From the NCBI GenBank assembly GCA_046758085.1, contig JBHHZP010000009.1:1-42282 (forward strand): a stretch of 42,282 nucleotides of DNA. Direction: 5' to 3'. Positions 1 to 7,964 of this stretch are shown piece after piece (positions within the stretch are counted from its first letter, which is position 1; each line of letters begins with the position of its first letter). Under the pieces are notes generated by a model that did not search any database, had not been told where the DNA came from, and saw only the letters and a program-made list of their open reading frames with translations. Made by a program: the position numbers and the translations under genes. The DNA is from VRUB01 sp046758085 (lineage in GTDB: Bacteria > Pseudomonadota > Gammaproteobacteria > Acidiferrobacterales > SPGG2).

Positions 1-79
1 TTGTTTCCGAGACCGTTGCAAGCCACGGATGCTGGCACCGAGCCTACAGGGACGTATTAACGGCGTGTCTCGGAAACAA
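1..79. repeat. Inverted repeat at left edge, possible dispersed repeat
   Basis: The first 13 bases (TTGTTTCCGAGAC) recur as an exact reverse complement at 67-79, enclosing about 53 bases that contain AGGGACGTA. No gene is visible between this element and the end of hda, so positions 1-250 are non-coding as far as I can see. The last nine bases of the window are the reverse complement of AGGGACGTA. This suggests, but does not prove, that both ends of the sequence lie in copies of one interspersed repeat, which is a common cause of assembly breaks. Confidence 0.5.
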
Positions 80-250
80 TGGTGCGATCCAGGCATAGGG
101 TGGTTGTGGGACAGCAGCAATGTCACTGCACCCCGTTATGGTGCTGCGCTTGCCAGCCGGGCTAGGAGGCTACCGCCGCGTGTGCCTGTACTCGCCCCTC
201 CCCTGTTGCGGCCCCTGCACAATCCATGGCCGCCATCGAAGGAAGCGCTC

Positions 251-958
251 TCACTCCAGTTCGCGAATAAGCGAGATAGTAACGCGCCGTTGCGTGGCCA
301 ATGACGCCCGATCGATGCGATCTAACAGGTCAAACAGCGATTGCGCATCGCGCGGATAGCGCCTCAGCACGTAGCGTGCAACCTCCTCTGGCAGTTCGAA
401 CCCCCGATTGCGTGCGCGTAACCGCATCGCCTCGAGTTTCTCGGCATCGCTCAGGGGCCGCAACGGGTAGACCAGGCCCCACCCCAATCGCGCCGCGAGA
501 TCCGCCAGCTTAAACCCGATGCGCGATGGTGCCGAGCGCGCCCCCGCGACCAACAACCCTCCGTGGTTGCGCAACCGTTCACACAGGCTGAATAACGCCG
601 TCTCCCACGCCGCATTGCCCCGGATACGATCGATATCGTCGAGACACACCATGGGCAGCTTTTCCAGGCCCTCGAGTACGGCTGGCGACATCTGTGCGAC
701 CATGGCCAGCGGAATGTAGGCCGGCGAAACATGGCCGCCTTCTTGCGCCAGATGACACGCGGCCTGCAAGAGGTGCGTTTTGCCCGCCGCGGGTGCGCCC
801 CACAGGAACAGCACCCGCTCCGAGGACAGCTGTCCCTGACCCACAGCGCGGACTGCCTCGCGCAACCGCTCGACAAGCTCCGGGTTACGACCCATCAGGA
901 AATTATCGAATGAAGCCGCGTCGCTGAGGCGTATATTAAGGAAAAGCTGTCGTGTCAT
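251..958 (-). CDS. hda: DnaA regulatory inactivator Hda
   Basis: Hda is a DnaA-like AAA+ protein. Bound to the DNA-loaded beta clamp, it stimulates hydrolysis of DnaA-bound ATP and so prevents re-initiation of replication. The 235-residue product has an N-terminal clamp-binding-like QLFL (residues 4-7), a Walker A GAPAAGKT (54-61) and a Walker B VCLDDID (104-110). It lacks the DnaA C-terminal DNA-binding domain, and its length fits Hda (about 230-250). It lies close to a CDP-alcohol phosphatidyltransferase and purMN, a familiar gammaproteobacterial neighbourhood. The DUF2066 gene often found here is absent. The ATG start leaves a normal N-terminus. Identification is firm. Confidence 0.93.
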   Translation of the reverse strand: MTRQLFLNIRLSDAASFDNFLMGRNPELVERLREAVRAVGQGQLSSERVLFLWGAPAAGKTHLLQAACHLAQEGGHVSPAYIPLAMVAQMSPAVLEGLEKLPMVCLDDIDRIRGNAAWETALFSLCERLRNHGGLLVAGARSAPSRIGFKLADLAARLGWGLVYPLRPLSDAEKLEAMRLRARNRGFELPEEVARYVLRRYPRDAQSLFDLLDRIDRASLATQRRVTISLIRELE

Positions 959-1134
959 GATTGTGAGTCGGTCTGCGATCTTCGCCGTTTGTTGCGCTGC
1001 GCCCTCCGATTGCCATCTCCCACGCGTTTCTTCCCCGGCACCGGCACCTGCACCCGCGTCACGCTGCGCGGGCGACTTGCGCCCGGCGATGCGCTACCGC
1101 GGCCGTCGGACCACCGGGCACCGTTTGCTGGGCA

Positions 1135-1707
1135 CTAATTAGCGGGCGGTTTCGAATCGGACACCGCATCAGGCTCCCGTTTGACCCCCCAGATCCACAC
1201 ATAATGCACGCCGCTGGCAACCGTGGTTATGAACACGCCGTAGACCAAGATCTGCAACAAAAGGGCGAGCGGCAGGCCCATCGCCTGTTGCACCAGAATC
1301 GCGACAACCAGCGTAATCTGCAAAAATGTGTTGAACTTACTGAGATAGGTCGGGCGCATAGCAACGGAACCGATCAGGGACGTGTACACCAGGTATCCGG
1401 CGACAATCAACAAATCGCGAAAACCGACGGTGAGGACCAGCCAGAACGGCAGATGCCCGAGAATGGTCAACATGATGTAGGCGCTGACGAGCAGTACCTT
1501 GTCTGCCAACGGATCGAGAATGGCGCCCAGGCGCGTCACAAGATTGAAACGCTTGGCAATAAACCCATCGAGTCCGTCAGACAAACCCGCGACGGCGAAA
1601 ATCAACAGCGCCACAGCATAGTCTTGTGCCTTGAGCACCACAATAAACACGGGCACTAATCCTATGCGTACCAGCGTGATCGCATTCGGCAGGTAGTAGA
1701 ATTTCAT
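1135..1707 (-). CDS. CDP-alcohol phosphatidyltransferase (PgsA-like)
   Basis: This integral membrane enzyme belongs to the CDP-alcohol phosphotransferase family, which transfers a phosphatidyl group from CDP-diacylglycerol to an alcohol; glycerol-3-phosphate is the likely acceptor by analogy with PgsA. The family motif D-x2-DG-x2-A(R)-x8-G-x3-D-x3-D is visible at residues 44-69 with all four aspartates (D44, D47, D65, D69). The usual arginine after the alanine is lysine (K52). Several hydrophobic helices span the rest of the 190 residues, which matches family length. It is divergent from purM, the usual position of the second PgsA-like paralogue in gammaproteobacteria. The exact acceptor cannot be told from sequence. 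Confidence 0.85.
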   Translation of the reverse strand: MKFYYLPNAITLVRIGLVPVFIVVLKAQDYAVALLIFAVAGLSDGLDGFIAKRFNLVTRLGAILDPLADKVLLVSAYIMLTILGHLPFWLVLTVGFRDLLIVAGYLVYTSLIGSVAMRPTYLSKFNTFLQITLVVAILVQQAMGLPLALLLQILVYGVFITTVASGVHYVWIWGVKREPDAVSDSKPPAN

Positions 1708-1813
1708 GATCCGTTCGTCCTGTTTGACAACGCTGGGTTTCTCCTGGCGCGCCCGGGTTTGATCCGCTCAGCCGATCGGCGCCGACGGCCTCGCATCGTC
1801 GGTTCCGCGGATC

Positions 1814-1832
1814 GCTTGCACGCTATGCAAGC
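1814..1832. promoter_or_regulatory. Perfect 7-bp inverted repeat upstream of purM
   Basis: GCTTGCA and TGCAAGC are separated by five bases in the divergent region between the PgsA-like gene and purM, about 75 bases before the purM start. The symmetry suits a dimeric regulator. It does not match the enterobacterial PurR operator, so the regulator is unknown. It could also be chance. Confidence 0.3.
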
Positions 1833-1906
1833 TAATGCGCGAAGTCAAGGTTTACACCTCAGGGGCCTCGCCCTACCATAGAACATCTCCGGTCTCGGAG
1901 CCTGAT

Positions 1907-2953
1907 GTGAGCAAATCCAGCAGAACCCCTCTCAACTATCGTGATGCGGGCGTGGATATCGACGCCGGCGAAGCGCTGGTGCGCGCGATCAAGCCTGTAG
2001 TGGAGAGCACAACGCGCCCCGGTGTGCTCGGCGAGCTGGGCGGCTTTGGCGGTTTGTTCGAGATTCCCGCTCGGGACTATGAGCAGCCGGTGCTGGTCGC
2101 GAGCACCGACGGTGTTGGCACAAAGCTCAAACTCGCCATAGAGCTCGATCGGCATCAGACGATCGGAATCGATCTGGTGGCGATGTGTGCCAACGATATT
2201 ATCGTTCAAGGTGCCGAACCGCTGTTTTTTCTGGATTACTTTGCAACCGCCCGCCTGGATGTGCCTGTAGCCACCCGCGTGATCCAGGGCATCGCCGAGG
2301 GCTGCCGACTTGCGGGTATGGCCCTGATCGGCGGCGAGACTGCGGAAATGCCGGGACTTTACAGCGGCGCGGACTACGACCTGGCAGGCTTTGCGGTTGG
2401 CATCGTCGAGCGCATGAAAATCATCGACGGCTCTGCGATCGGGGCCAACGACGTCTTGGTTGGGATCGCCTCAAGCGGCCCGCACGCCAATGGCTTTTCG
2501 CTTATCCGCAAGATCTTGGAGCGAAGCCGCACTCCGCTCGATACGCCCTTCGCGGGAGCAACGCTGGGCGATGCCCTGCTCACCCCGACGCGCATATACT
2601 GCCGGTCGTTGCTAAGGATCTTGCAGGCACAAGCGCCGCTCGGGATGGCGCATATCACCGGCGGGGGTCTTCCCGGCAATGTCCCGCGAGTACTGCCCAA
2701 AGGCGTTCACGCCGTCATCGATGCGCGCACATGGCGCCGCCCTGCGATCTTCGATTGGGTGCAGGAGAACGGGGACATCGAGGATGACGAGATGTATCGC
2801 ACGTTTAACTGCGGCATCGGCATGATATTGGTCGTGCGTGATGGCGACGAGGCGGCCACGATTCAAGTGCTGCGCGAATCGGGCGAAACCGCGTTTGTCA
2901 TCGGGCACACCGAAGCGCACAGTGCCGACCAGCAAGTGATAATACTCAGATGA
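1907..2953 (+). CDS. purM: Phosphoribosylformylglycinamidine cyclo-ligase
   Basis: PurM (AIR synthetase) closes the imidazole ring by ATP-dependent conversion of FGAM to AIR, step five of purine synthesis. I place the start at GTG 1907: it has a Shine-Dalgarno-like CGGAG six bases upstream and gives 348 residues, close to E. coli PurM (345). An upstream ATG at 1835 would add 24 residues with no family counterpart. YRDAGVDIDAG (residues 11-21), the ATP-site DGVGTK (68-73) and GGETAEMPG (142-150) are all present. The stop overlaps the purN ATG in an ATGA, so the two genes are probably translationally coupled. Confidence 0.95.
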   Translation: MSKSSRTPLNYRDAGVDIDAGEALVRAIKPVVESTTRPGVLGELGGFGGLFEIPARDYEQPVLVASTDGVGTKLKLAIELDRHQTIGIDLVAMCANDIIVQGAEPLFFLDYFATARLDVPVATRVIQGIAEGCRLAGMALIGGETAEMPGLYSGADYDLAGFAVGIVERMKIIDGSAIGANDVLVGIASSGPHANGFSLIRKILERSRTPLDTPFAGATLGDALLTPTRIYCRSLLRILQAQAPLGMAHITGGGLPGNVPRVLPKGVHAVIDARTWRRPAIFDWVQENGDIEDDEMYRTFNCGIGMILVVRDGDEAATIQVLRESGETAFVIGHTEAHSADQQVIILR

Positions 2954-3606
2954 GCCCATCGCGTTTGCCCGTAGTCGTCCTAATCTCGGGGCGAGGGAGC
3001 AATCTGCAAAGCCTCATCGATCAGATGCAGGCCGGGCAGCTGCCGATCACGATATGTGCTGTCATCAGCAACGAGCCCGATGCCTATGGGCTGCAACGTG
3101 CCCAGCAGGCCGGGATCCCGGCGCGGGTGCTGGAGCATCGAAAGTTCACCAAGCGCGCCCACTACGACAAAGCCCTGATGACGCTCATTGACAGCTTCGC
3201 GCCAAAACTCGTGGTACTGGCAGGATTCATGCGAATTCTCGGTAAGCACTTCGTCGATCATTACGCCGGGCGCCTCATGAACATTCACCCCTCGCTGCTG
3301 CCTGAGTTCCCCGGCCTCAACACGCATTCGCGCGCGCTCCAGAGTGGCGCCACCCGGCACGGTGCCAGCGTGCATTTCGTCTCAACCGAGCTTGACGGGG
3401 GGCCGATCATTATCCAGGCGGCGGTGCCCGTGCGCGCCGACGACACGCCCGAATCCCTGGCCGAGCGCGTGCTGGCGCAGGAGCACCAGATTTATCCCAC
3501 CGCGGTTCGCTGGTTCGCCGAGGGCCGCCTGAGCGTGCGCGACGGGCGCGTGCTGCTCGATGGTGGACAACGCCCGGAACAGGGCCTGGTGGAGCGTTCG
3601 GCCTGA
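2950..3606 (+). CDS. purN: Phosphoribosylglycinamide formyltransferase
   Basis: PurN transfers the formyl group of 10-formyl-THF to GAR, giving FGAR, step three of purine synthesis. The phosphate-binding GRGSNLQ lies at residues 14-20. The catalytic triad is recognisable: N111 and H113 in NIHPSLLP, with D149 in ELDGGP. At 218 residues it matches E. coli PurN (212). It overlaps purM by four bases, so the two form the classic purMN operon; there is no sign of further genes downstream on this strand. Confidence 0.96.
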   Translation: MSPSRLPVVVLISGRGSNLQSLIDQMQAGQLPITICAVISNEPDAYGLQRAQQAGIPARVLEHRKFTKRAHYDKALMTLIDSFAPKLVVLAGFMRILGKHFVDHYAGRLMNIHPSLLPEFPGLNTHSRALQSGATRHGASVHFVSTELDGGPIIIQAAVPVRADDTPESLAERVLAQEHQIYPTAVRWFAEGRLSVRDGRVLLDGGQRPEQGLVERSA

Positions 3607-3633
3607 CGACGGCGTGCTGGGTCAGCGATCCCG

Positions 3634-4083
3634 TTATCGGTCGCAGGGAGCTTGGCCGCCCGGCACCGGCAGACGGCCGGTCGTGCGAAAATCCAGATAA
3701 TCGTGCAGAATCTGGCGGTGATCGAATACAAGCTCTGCGGGAAGCCCTTCGGGGGGGAAAACGGCCAGCGCCGCAGCATCGTCCTGCGCTGCGGGGTCGC
3801 CTCGTGCCTCGGCCACGAACACCACCGAGGCCGTGTGCGCCCGAAGATCGCGTCGTGGATCGGAATAACAGCCGAGCAGTGCCCTGAGATGTGCCTCCAG
3901 CGCGGTCTCCTCTCGCGCCTCGCGCACGGCGGCGGCTTCAATGGTCTCACCAACCTCCACAAAGCCGCCAGGTAGCGCCCACCCCAAAGGCACGTATTTG
4001 CGCTGTATCAGCACGATCGGGCGCTCGGGACGGTCGACCAACTCGATGATAATATCTGTCGCGAGCAACGGCGTTGTGGGCAT
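3634..4083 (-). CDS. Nudix hydrolase
   Basis: This is a Nudix-family hydrolase, which cleaves nucleoside diphosphates linked to another moiety. The Nudix box G-x5-E-x7-RE-x2-EE is complete at about residues 40-59, but the glycine that usually follows the two glutamates is replaced by alanine. The second half is typical of the ADP-ribose/NADH pyrophosphatase-like subgroup; the true substrate cannot be assigned. I use the ATG start (149 residues) rather than the GTG two codons earlier, because a GGGGTG stretch precedes it at normal spacing. It converges on purN and diverges from the desaturase gene. Confidence 0.85.
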   Translation of the reverse strand: MPTTPLLATDIIIELVDRPERPIVLIQRKYVPLGWALPGGFVEVGETIEAAAVREAREETALEAHLRALLGCYSDPRRDLRAHTASVVFVAEARGDPAAQDDAAALAVFPPEGLPAELVFDHRQILHDYLDFRTTGRLPVPGGQAPCDR

Positions 4084-4299
4084 GATCACCCCGGCGGCCT
4101 CGTGATAACCTGTACCGCATGCCCGCTAAGACTGGCCACCGCCGGTTCACGTCGGACCAAAATGTCACTACAATGCCCGTGTAACCGGACCGAAGAGCCG
4201 GCCAGCGTCGAACCAAGGGCACAATCGCGGTCCTTTTGATCGTGCAACTGGGCTAAACTCGCGAAAGCCGGATCAGGCACACAAGGAGATACCCAATTT

Positions 4300-5493
4300 A
4301 TGTATGAAGGCTTGATCGATCTGCCGTGGTGGGGACACGTCATCGTCGCGCTCGGTCTCACTCATATTACCATTGCCAGTGTGACCATCTTCTTACACCG
4401 TCACCAGGCGCACAAGGCACTCGAGCTGCATCTCGTGGTCAGTCATTTCTTTCGTTTCTGGCTTTGGTTAACCACCGGCCAGGTGACGCAGGAGTGGGTA
4501 GCCGTGCATCGCAAACATCACGCCAATGTCGAGGGTCCTGACGACCCACACAGCCCACAACAGGTCGGAATCAAAACGGTCTTGTGGCTGGGCATGTGGC
4601 TCTACCGCATCGAGTCGCGCAAGCGCGACACACTGAAAAAGTACGGCTACGGCACACCCCACGACTGGATGGAGCGCAATGTCTACAAGACCATGGACTA
4701 TCTGGGTGTCGTCCTGATGCTGGGAACTGATGTGCTGCTTTTTGGCGTGGTGGCAGGATCGCTTATCTGGCTCACGCAGATCCTCTGGATTCCGTTTTGG
4801 GCCGCGGGCGTCATCAACGGCATCGGACACTGGTGGGGATATCGCAATTATGAGCTGACCGATGCCAGCACCAACATCGTCCCCTGGGGCATTATTATCG
4901 GCGGCGAGGAATTGCATAACAACCATCACACCTACCCGAGTTCTGCCAAGTTCTCGAGCCAGTGGTGGGAGCTCGATATCGCATGGCTGTACATCCGGGC
5001 ACTGGAGACATTGCGCCTCGCAACGGTGAAGAAAATCCCGCCCAAGCCGGCGTTCAACCCGGAGAAGCAGAGCTGCGATCTCGAAACGGTGAAAGCCGTC
5101 GTGGCCAATCGATTCCAGGTGATGGCCGGTTTTGCGCGCGATGTTCTCAAACGCGTATACCGCGAGGAATTGAAAAAGGCGAATCCGGCTGATCGCGACG
5201 GTTGGATGTCGTTGAAGCGGGCCAAACGCTTGATGCTGCGCGAGGCGACTTTGCTTGATGACGCCAGCCGAAAGTGGCTGGCCGAGGCGCTGGAGGGCTA
5301 CAAGTCGCTGCAAACAGTCTACGTCATGAAGCAAAAGCTGCAGGCGATTTGGCAACGTTCTGCCGCAACACACGAGCTGTTATTACAGGCGCTCGATGAC
5401 TGGTGCCGACAAGCCGAGGCGACGGGTATCCAGGCGCTGCGGGACTTCTCCTATAAGCTGAGGACCTACTCGCTTACGCCGGCCACCCCCTGA
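4300..5493 (+). CDS. desA: Acyl-CoA/acyl-lipid desaturase with C-terminal extension
   Basis: This is a membrane di-iron fatty acid desaturase, probably delta-9 acting on phospholipid acyl chains as in Pseudomonas DesA, so it should tune membrane fluidity. The three histidine boxes are HRHQAH (33-38), HRKHH (70-74) and HNNHH (206-210), with hydrophobic helices between them. Residues from about 255 to 397 form an extra hydrophilic, helical domain. Its pattern of conserved positions (LKRAKRLMLRE, YVMKQKL, DDWCRQAEATGI) resembles the C-terminus of ISL3-family transposases; from memory, Pseudomonas DesA proteins of about 395 residues share this extension. An AAGGAG lies 11 bases before the ATG. 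The desaturase assignment is firm; the role of the extension is unknown. Confidence 0.88.
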   Translation: MYEGLIDLPWWGHVIVALGLTHITIASVTIFLHRHQAHKALELHLVVSHFFRFWLWLTTGQVTQEWVAVHRKHHANVEGPDDPHSPQQVGIKTVLWLGMWLYRIESRKRDTLKKYGYGTPHDWMERNVYKTMDYLGVVLMLGTDVLLFGVVAGSLIWLTQILWIPFWAAGVINGIGHWWGYRNYELTDASTNIVPWGIIIGGEELHNNHHTYPSSAKFSSQWWELDIAWLYIRALETLRLATVKKIPPKPAFNPEKQSCDLETVKAVVANRFQVMAGFARDVLKRVYREELKKANPADRDGWMSLKRAKRLMLREATLLDDASRKWLAEALEGYKSLQTVYVMKQKLQAIWQRSAATHELLLQALDDWCRQAEATGIQALRDFSYKLRTYSLTPATP

Positions 5494-5596
5494 TTGCCGC
5501 CTCCCTCAACAACCAAAACCAAGCGCGCCGCCTTGGGTGATCGTCGCTGCGTGGAACGTTGCGCTAATTGGCTAGCCCAAGGACATCAGTGGCCCG

Positions 5597-6223
5597 TTAG
5601 ATCGCCTTTGACAGGCGCCGGTGCAACGGGCTGGTACGTGGAAAGTGTGCCAGCAAAAATTCCATCTGATCCGCCAGCACACGCTTGCCCTGCAGGAATA
5701 CGTACTCCGCGTGCGTCGGCACGAAGGGCACGGCGAGCAGCTCCATGCCCGCGTCTTCCGGTGTTTGCCCCGCTTTGTGATTATTGCATCGCCGGCATGC
5801 CGTCACGACATTGTTCCACGTATCCGTGCCCCCTGCGCTCAGCGGCATGACGTGATCGCGCGAGAGTGTTCGTGCCGGGAACTGGCCGCCGCAGTACATA
5901 CACAGGTGTGCATCACGGGCGAACAAGGCGGGGTTACTCAGCGGTGGGACATAGTGCTCACGCGCCTTCAGCAATGCGTGCGTATTGCCGTGGGTGGCGA
6001 CAATACTGTTGACCTCGACCACGCTCCGGCAGCCAGAAATCGCGTTGTGCCCACCGTGCACGCGATATAAGGGCACGCCGCAGGTATAAGCAACTTGATC
6101 AAGATAATAGGCGCGAACCGCTTCCCTGAAATCGATCCACTCCAACGGCATTCCCGAGACATCGGTCCGCAATACCTGCTGACTCAAAGCATACACGGCT
6201 GAAACCTTAACGCAGTTAGACAA
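5597..6223 (-). CDS. HNH endonuclease family protein
   Basis: This 208-residue protein has a C-terminal HNH nuclease fold of the zinc-bound McrA-like type. It has a C108-x2-C111 pair, a catalytic DH at 123-124, asparagines at 137-138, a second C143-x2-C146 pair and a closing NNHK (147-150). The N-terminal 100 residues are conserved in a widespread proteobacterial family of solitary HNH proteins whose role is not established. There is no methylase or restriction partner nearby. The listed start is TTG; a GTG nine codons later is equally possible, since the family-like sequence begins about there. Confidence 0.82.
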   Translation of the reverse strand: MSNCVKVSAVYALSQQVLRTDVSGMPLEWIDFREAVRAYYLDQVAYTCGVPLYRVHGGHNAISGCRSVVEVNSIVATHGNTHALLKAREHYVPPLSNPALFARDAHLCMYCGGQFPARTLSRDHVMPLSAGGTDTWNNVVTACRRCNNHKAGQTPEDAGMELLAVPFVPTHAEYVFLQGKRVLADQMEFLLAHFPRTSPLHRRLSKAI

Positions 6224-6382
6224 CTACTCTTTACTTTATGCCAGAAAAACAAGCAGTTGTACATACCCGTAGCGCTCCTGTCCATACTTTAGCACCCGGC
6301 CCGCGCCGCCGCGCCCGGGCGTTCTCTGCGCCGAGCAAGACCCCCGAGCCCGTGCCGAGGGAAATGACCCGCCCTCTAACGA

Positions 6383-6407
6383 CAAAACCCGGTAAAACCG
6401 GGCTTTG
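6383..6407 (-). terminator. Rho-independent terminator after rpmG
   Basis: Read on the minus strand, CCCGGT and ACCGGG form a stem around a TTT loop and are followed by TTTTG. The hairpin lies about 35 bases past the rpmG stop and is the natural end of the rpmB-rpmG transcript. Confidence 0.8.
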
Positions 6408-6439
6408 CTCGTGCCGACCTACAGCGTGGCGACACTGGC

Positions 6440-6601
6440 TCACTTGATCTTGGCTTCTTTATAGATAACGTGTTTGCGGATCACCGGGTCGAACTTCTTG
6501 ATCTCGAGTTTCTCCGGCATGGTACGCTTGTTCTTTGTGGTGGTGTAGAAATGGCCGGTTTTGGCACTCGATACAAGTCGGATCTTCTCACGCACTGCCA
6601 T
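6440..6601 (-). CDS. rpmG: 50S ribosomal protein L33
   Basis: L33 is a small protein of the large ribosomal subunit near the E site. Translation of the minus strand gives 53 residues beginning MAVREKIRLVSSAKTGHFY and ending KEAKIK, a full match to the family. No CxxC pairs are present, so this is the zinc-independent (C-minus) form. It lies 21 bases after rpmB, the standard rpmB-rpmG order, and is followed by an intrinsic terminator. The gene is short but unmistakable. Confidence 0.96.
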   Translation of the reverse strand: MAVREKIRLVSSAKTGHFYTTTKNKRTMPEKLEIKKFDPVIRKHVIYKEAKIK

Positions 6602-6622
6602 ATCCCTGATCTCCGAATCGTG

Positions 6623-6859
6623 TTAGACCTTCACACCGCGGGCGCGCATGTCTGCCAGCACCGTGTCAATGCCCTTCTTGTCGATAATGCGCAAGCCCTT
6701 GCTCGATACGCGCAGTCGCACCCAGCGTTTCTCGCTCTCGACCCACAGGCGCCGGTCATGCAGGTTGGGCAGAAAACGGCGCTTCGTCTTGTTGTTGGCA
6801 TGCGAGACATTATTTCCAGTGACCGCACGCTTACCTGTGACCTGACACACTCTAGCCAA
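6623..6859 (-). CDS. rpmB: 50S ribosomal protein L28
   Basis: L28 is a 78-residue protein of the large ribosomal subunit. It starts MARVCQVTGKRAVTGNNVSH and ends with the characteristic DKKGIDTVLADMRARG. The start codon is TTG, which is unusual for a highly expressed ribosomal protein; a GGGAG lies about ten bases upstream and there is no alternative ATG at the family's conserved N-terminus. It is the first gene of the rpmBG operon. Confidence 0.96.
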   Translation of the reverse strand: MARVCQVTGKRAVTGNNVSHANNKTKRRFLPNLHDRRLWVESEKRWVRLRVSSKGLRIIDKKGIDTVLADMRARGVKV

Positions 6860-7235
6860 CGTCGTTACTCCCTGATCTTCAGAGCTATCACACCAAGTAA
6901 AAAGTCCCCAGCAGAGCGCACTAGCACCGCTGCGCTCGGACCGTGCGCCGAGCGCGGGGTTATACCAGAATCAGCCACTAATAGTCCAGATCAGACGACC
7001 ACGGGGCGAAAACGGGCTCATTTCGCTGCTGTCCCCGAAGCGCCGGGTCCAGCCCGAATATGTCACCACTGAGCACGAAACGCACGACTCCAGGGACGGA
7101 CGACTCCAAGGACGGAGGAGGTAGGACCGCGTCGGGAACAGCAGTCGTCTGTGATCTCTGTGCTCTCTGGTGTGCGTTCATGCAATATTAGCGTTAGCCC
7201 AATACCCCTGGACTGCAGAGGGTTCGGATGGGGAG
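6860..7235. other. Intergenic region rpmB-radC
   Basis: This 376-base gap holds no convincing gene. The part next to rpmB must carry its promoter, but I could not fix the boxes. It also contains a 16-bp tandem duplication at 7084-7115 and, at about 7151-7187, a degenerate segment (CTCTGTGCTCTCTGGTGTG) that closely resembles 35158-35197 in this window. That segment belongs to a type of CTCTG-rich repeat seen in many environmental genomes. Confidence 0.5.
7084..7115. repeat. 16-bp tandem duplication
   Basis: ACGACTCCAGGGACGG is followed directly by ACGACTCCAAGGACGG, identical at 15 of 16 positions. It lies in non-coding DNA downstream of radC. Confidence 0.7.
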
Positions 7236-7910
7236 CTACAGCAATCCACGCTCGCTGAACGACACCGTCCGCCGGTCGCCGATGACCACGTGGTCCAGTA
7301 CCCGCACATCGACAAGCGCCAAGGCTTCTTTGAGGCGCGCCGTCAATACCTCGTCTGCCTGGCTCGGCTCGGCGACCCCGGAGGGATGATTGTGCGCCAG
7401 AATGACCGCGGCCGCATTATGAAACAGTGCCCGCTTGACGATCTCGCGGGAGTACACGGCGGTACCGTTTATGGTGCCGTGGAAGAGCTCCTCGAATGCC
7501 AACACGCGGTGTTGATTGTCGAGAAACACGCAGCAGAAGACCTCGTGCTCGCGGTCCCCAAGACGCACGTGCAGATAGTTCTCGGCATCCCTGGCCGAGG
7601 AAAGCGTGGCACCTCGGCGCAGCTCCTCGCCAAGATGACGGCGGCTCATCTCAATTGCCGCTTGCAGCTGCGCGTATTTGGCCTCACCCAGGCCGGGGGT
7701 GGCGCAAAACACCTCAGGGCTCGCCGCCAGCAGTTCGCGCAAGCCACCAAAGCACTGCAGCAGCTCCCGTGCAAGGTCTACCGCGGTCTTCCCCGCCACG
7801 CCAGTTCGCAGGAAAATCGCCAGTAGTTCCGCATCGGAAAGGGCCTCAGACCCTTTTATGAGCAGTTTTTCCCGTGGCCTTTCAGCTGTGGGCCAATCCG
7901 TGATCGGCAT
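7236..7910 (-). CDS. radC: RadC family JAB/MPN protein
   Basis: This is a RadC-family protein of 224 residues, close to E. coli RadC (222). An N-terminal helix-hairpin-helix region (about 60-85) precedes an MPN/JAB metalloprotease-like domain with EHEVF, HNHPSG (173-178) and D186, the JAMM zinc ligands. RadC was named for DNA repair, but its biochemical role is unsettled. I take the ATG at 7910 because GGAG lies eight bases upstream; a longer reading from 7964 would butt against coaBC. It is divergent from coaBC with a 54-base gap, the usual gammaproteobacterial arrangement. Confidence 0.94.
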   Translation of the reverse strand: MPITDWPTAERPREKLLIKGSEALSDAELLAIFLRTGVAGKTAVDLARELLQCFGGLRELLAASPEVFCATPGLGEAKYAQLQAAIEMSRRHLGEELRRGATLSSARDAENYLHVRLGDREHEVFCCVFLDNQHRVLAFEELFHGTINGTAVYSREIVKRALFHNAAAVILAHNHPSGVAEPSQADEVLTARLKEALALVDVRVLDHVVIGDRRTVSFSERGLL

Positions 7911-7964
7911 CGGCTGACTCCGTTCATTTGTGTCACGCGGCGTACGCCAAGTAAACTCTACCAT

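Noticed and set aside
5621..6070. 149-codon plus-strand frame opposite the HNH gene
   Set aside because: Antisense shadow of a clear HNH endonuclease frame.
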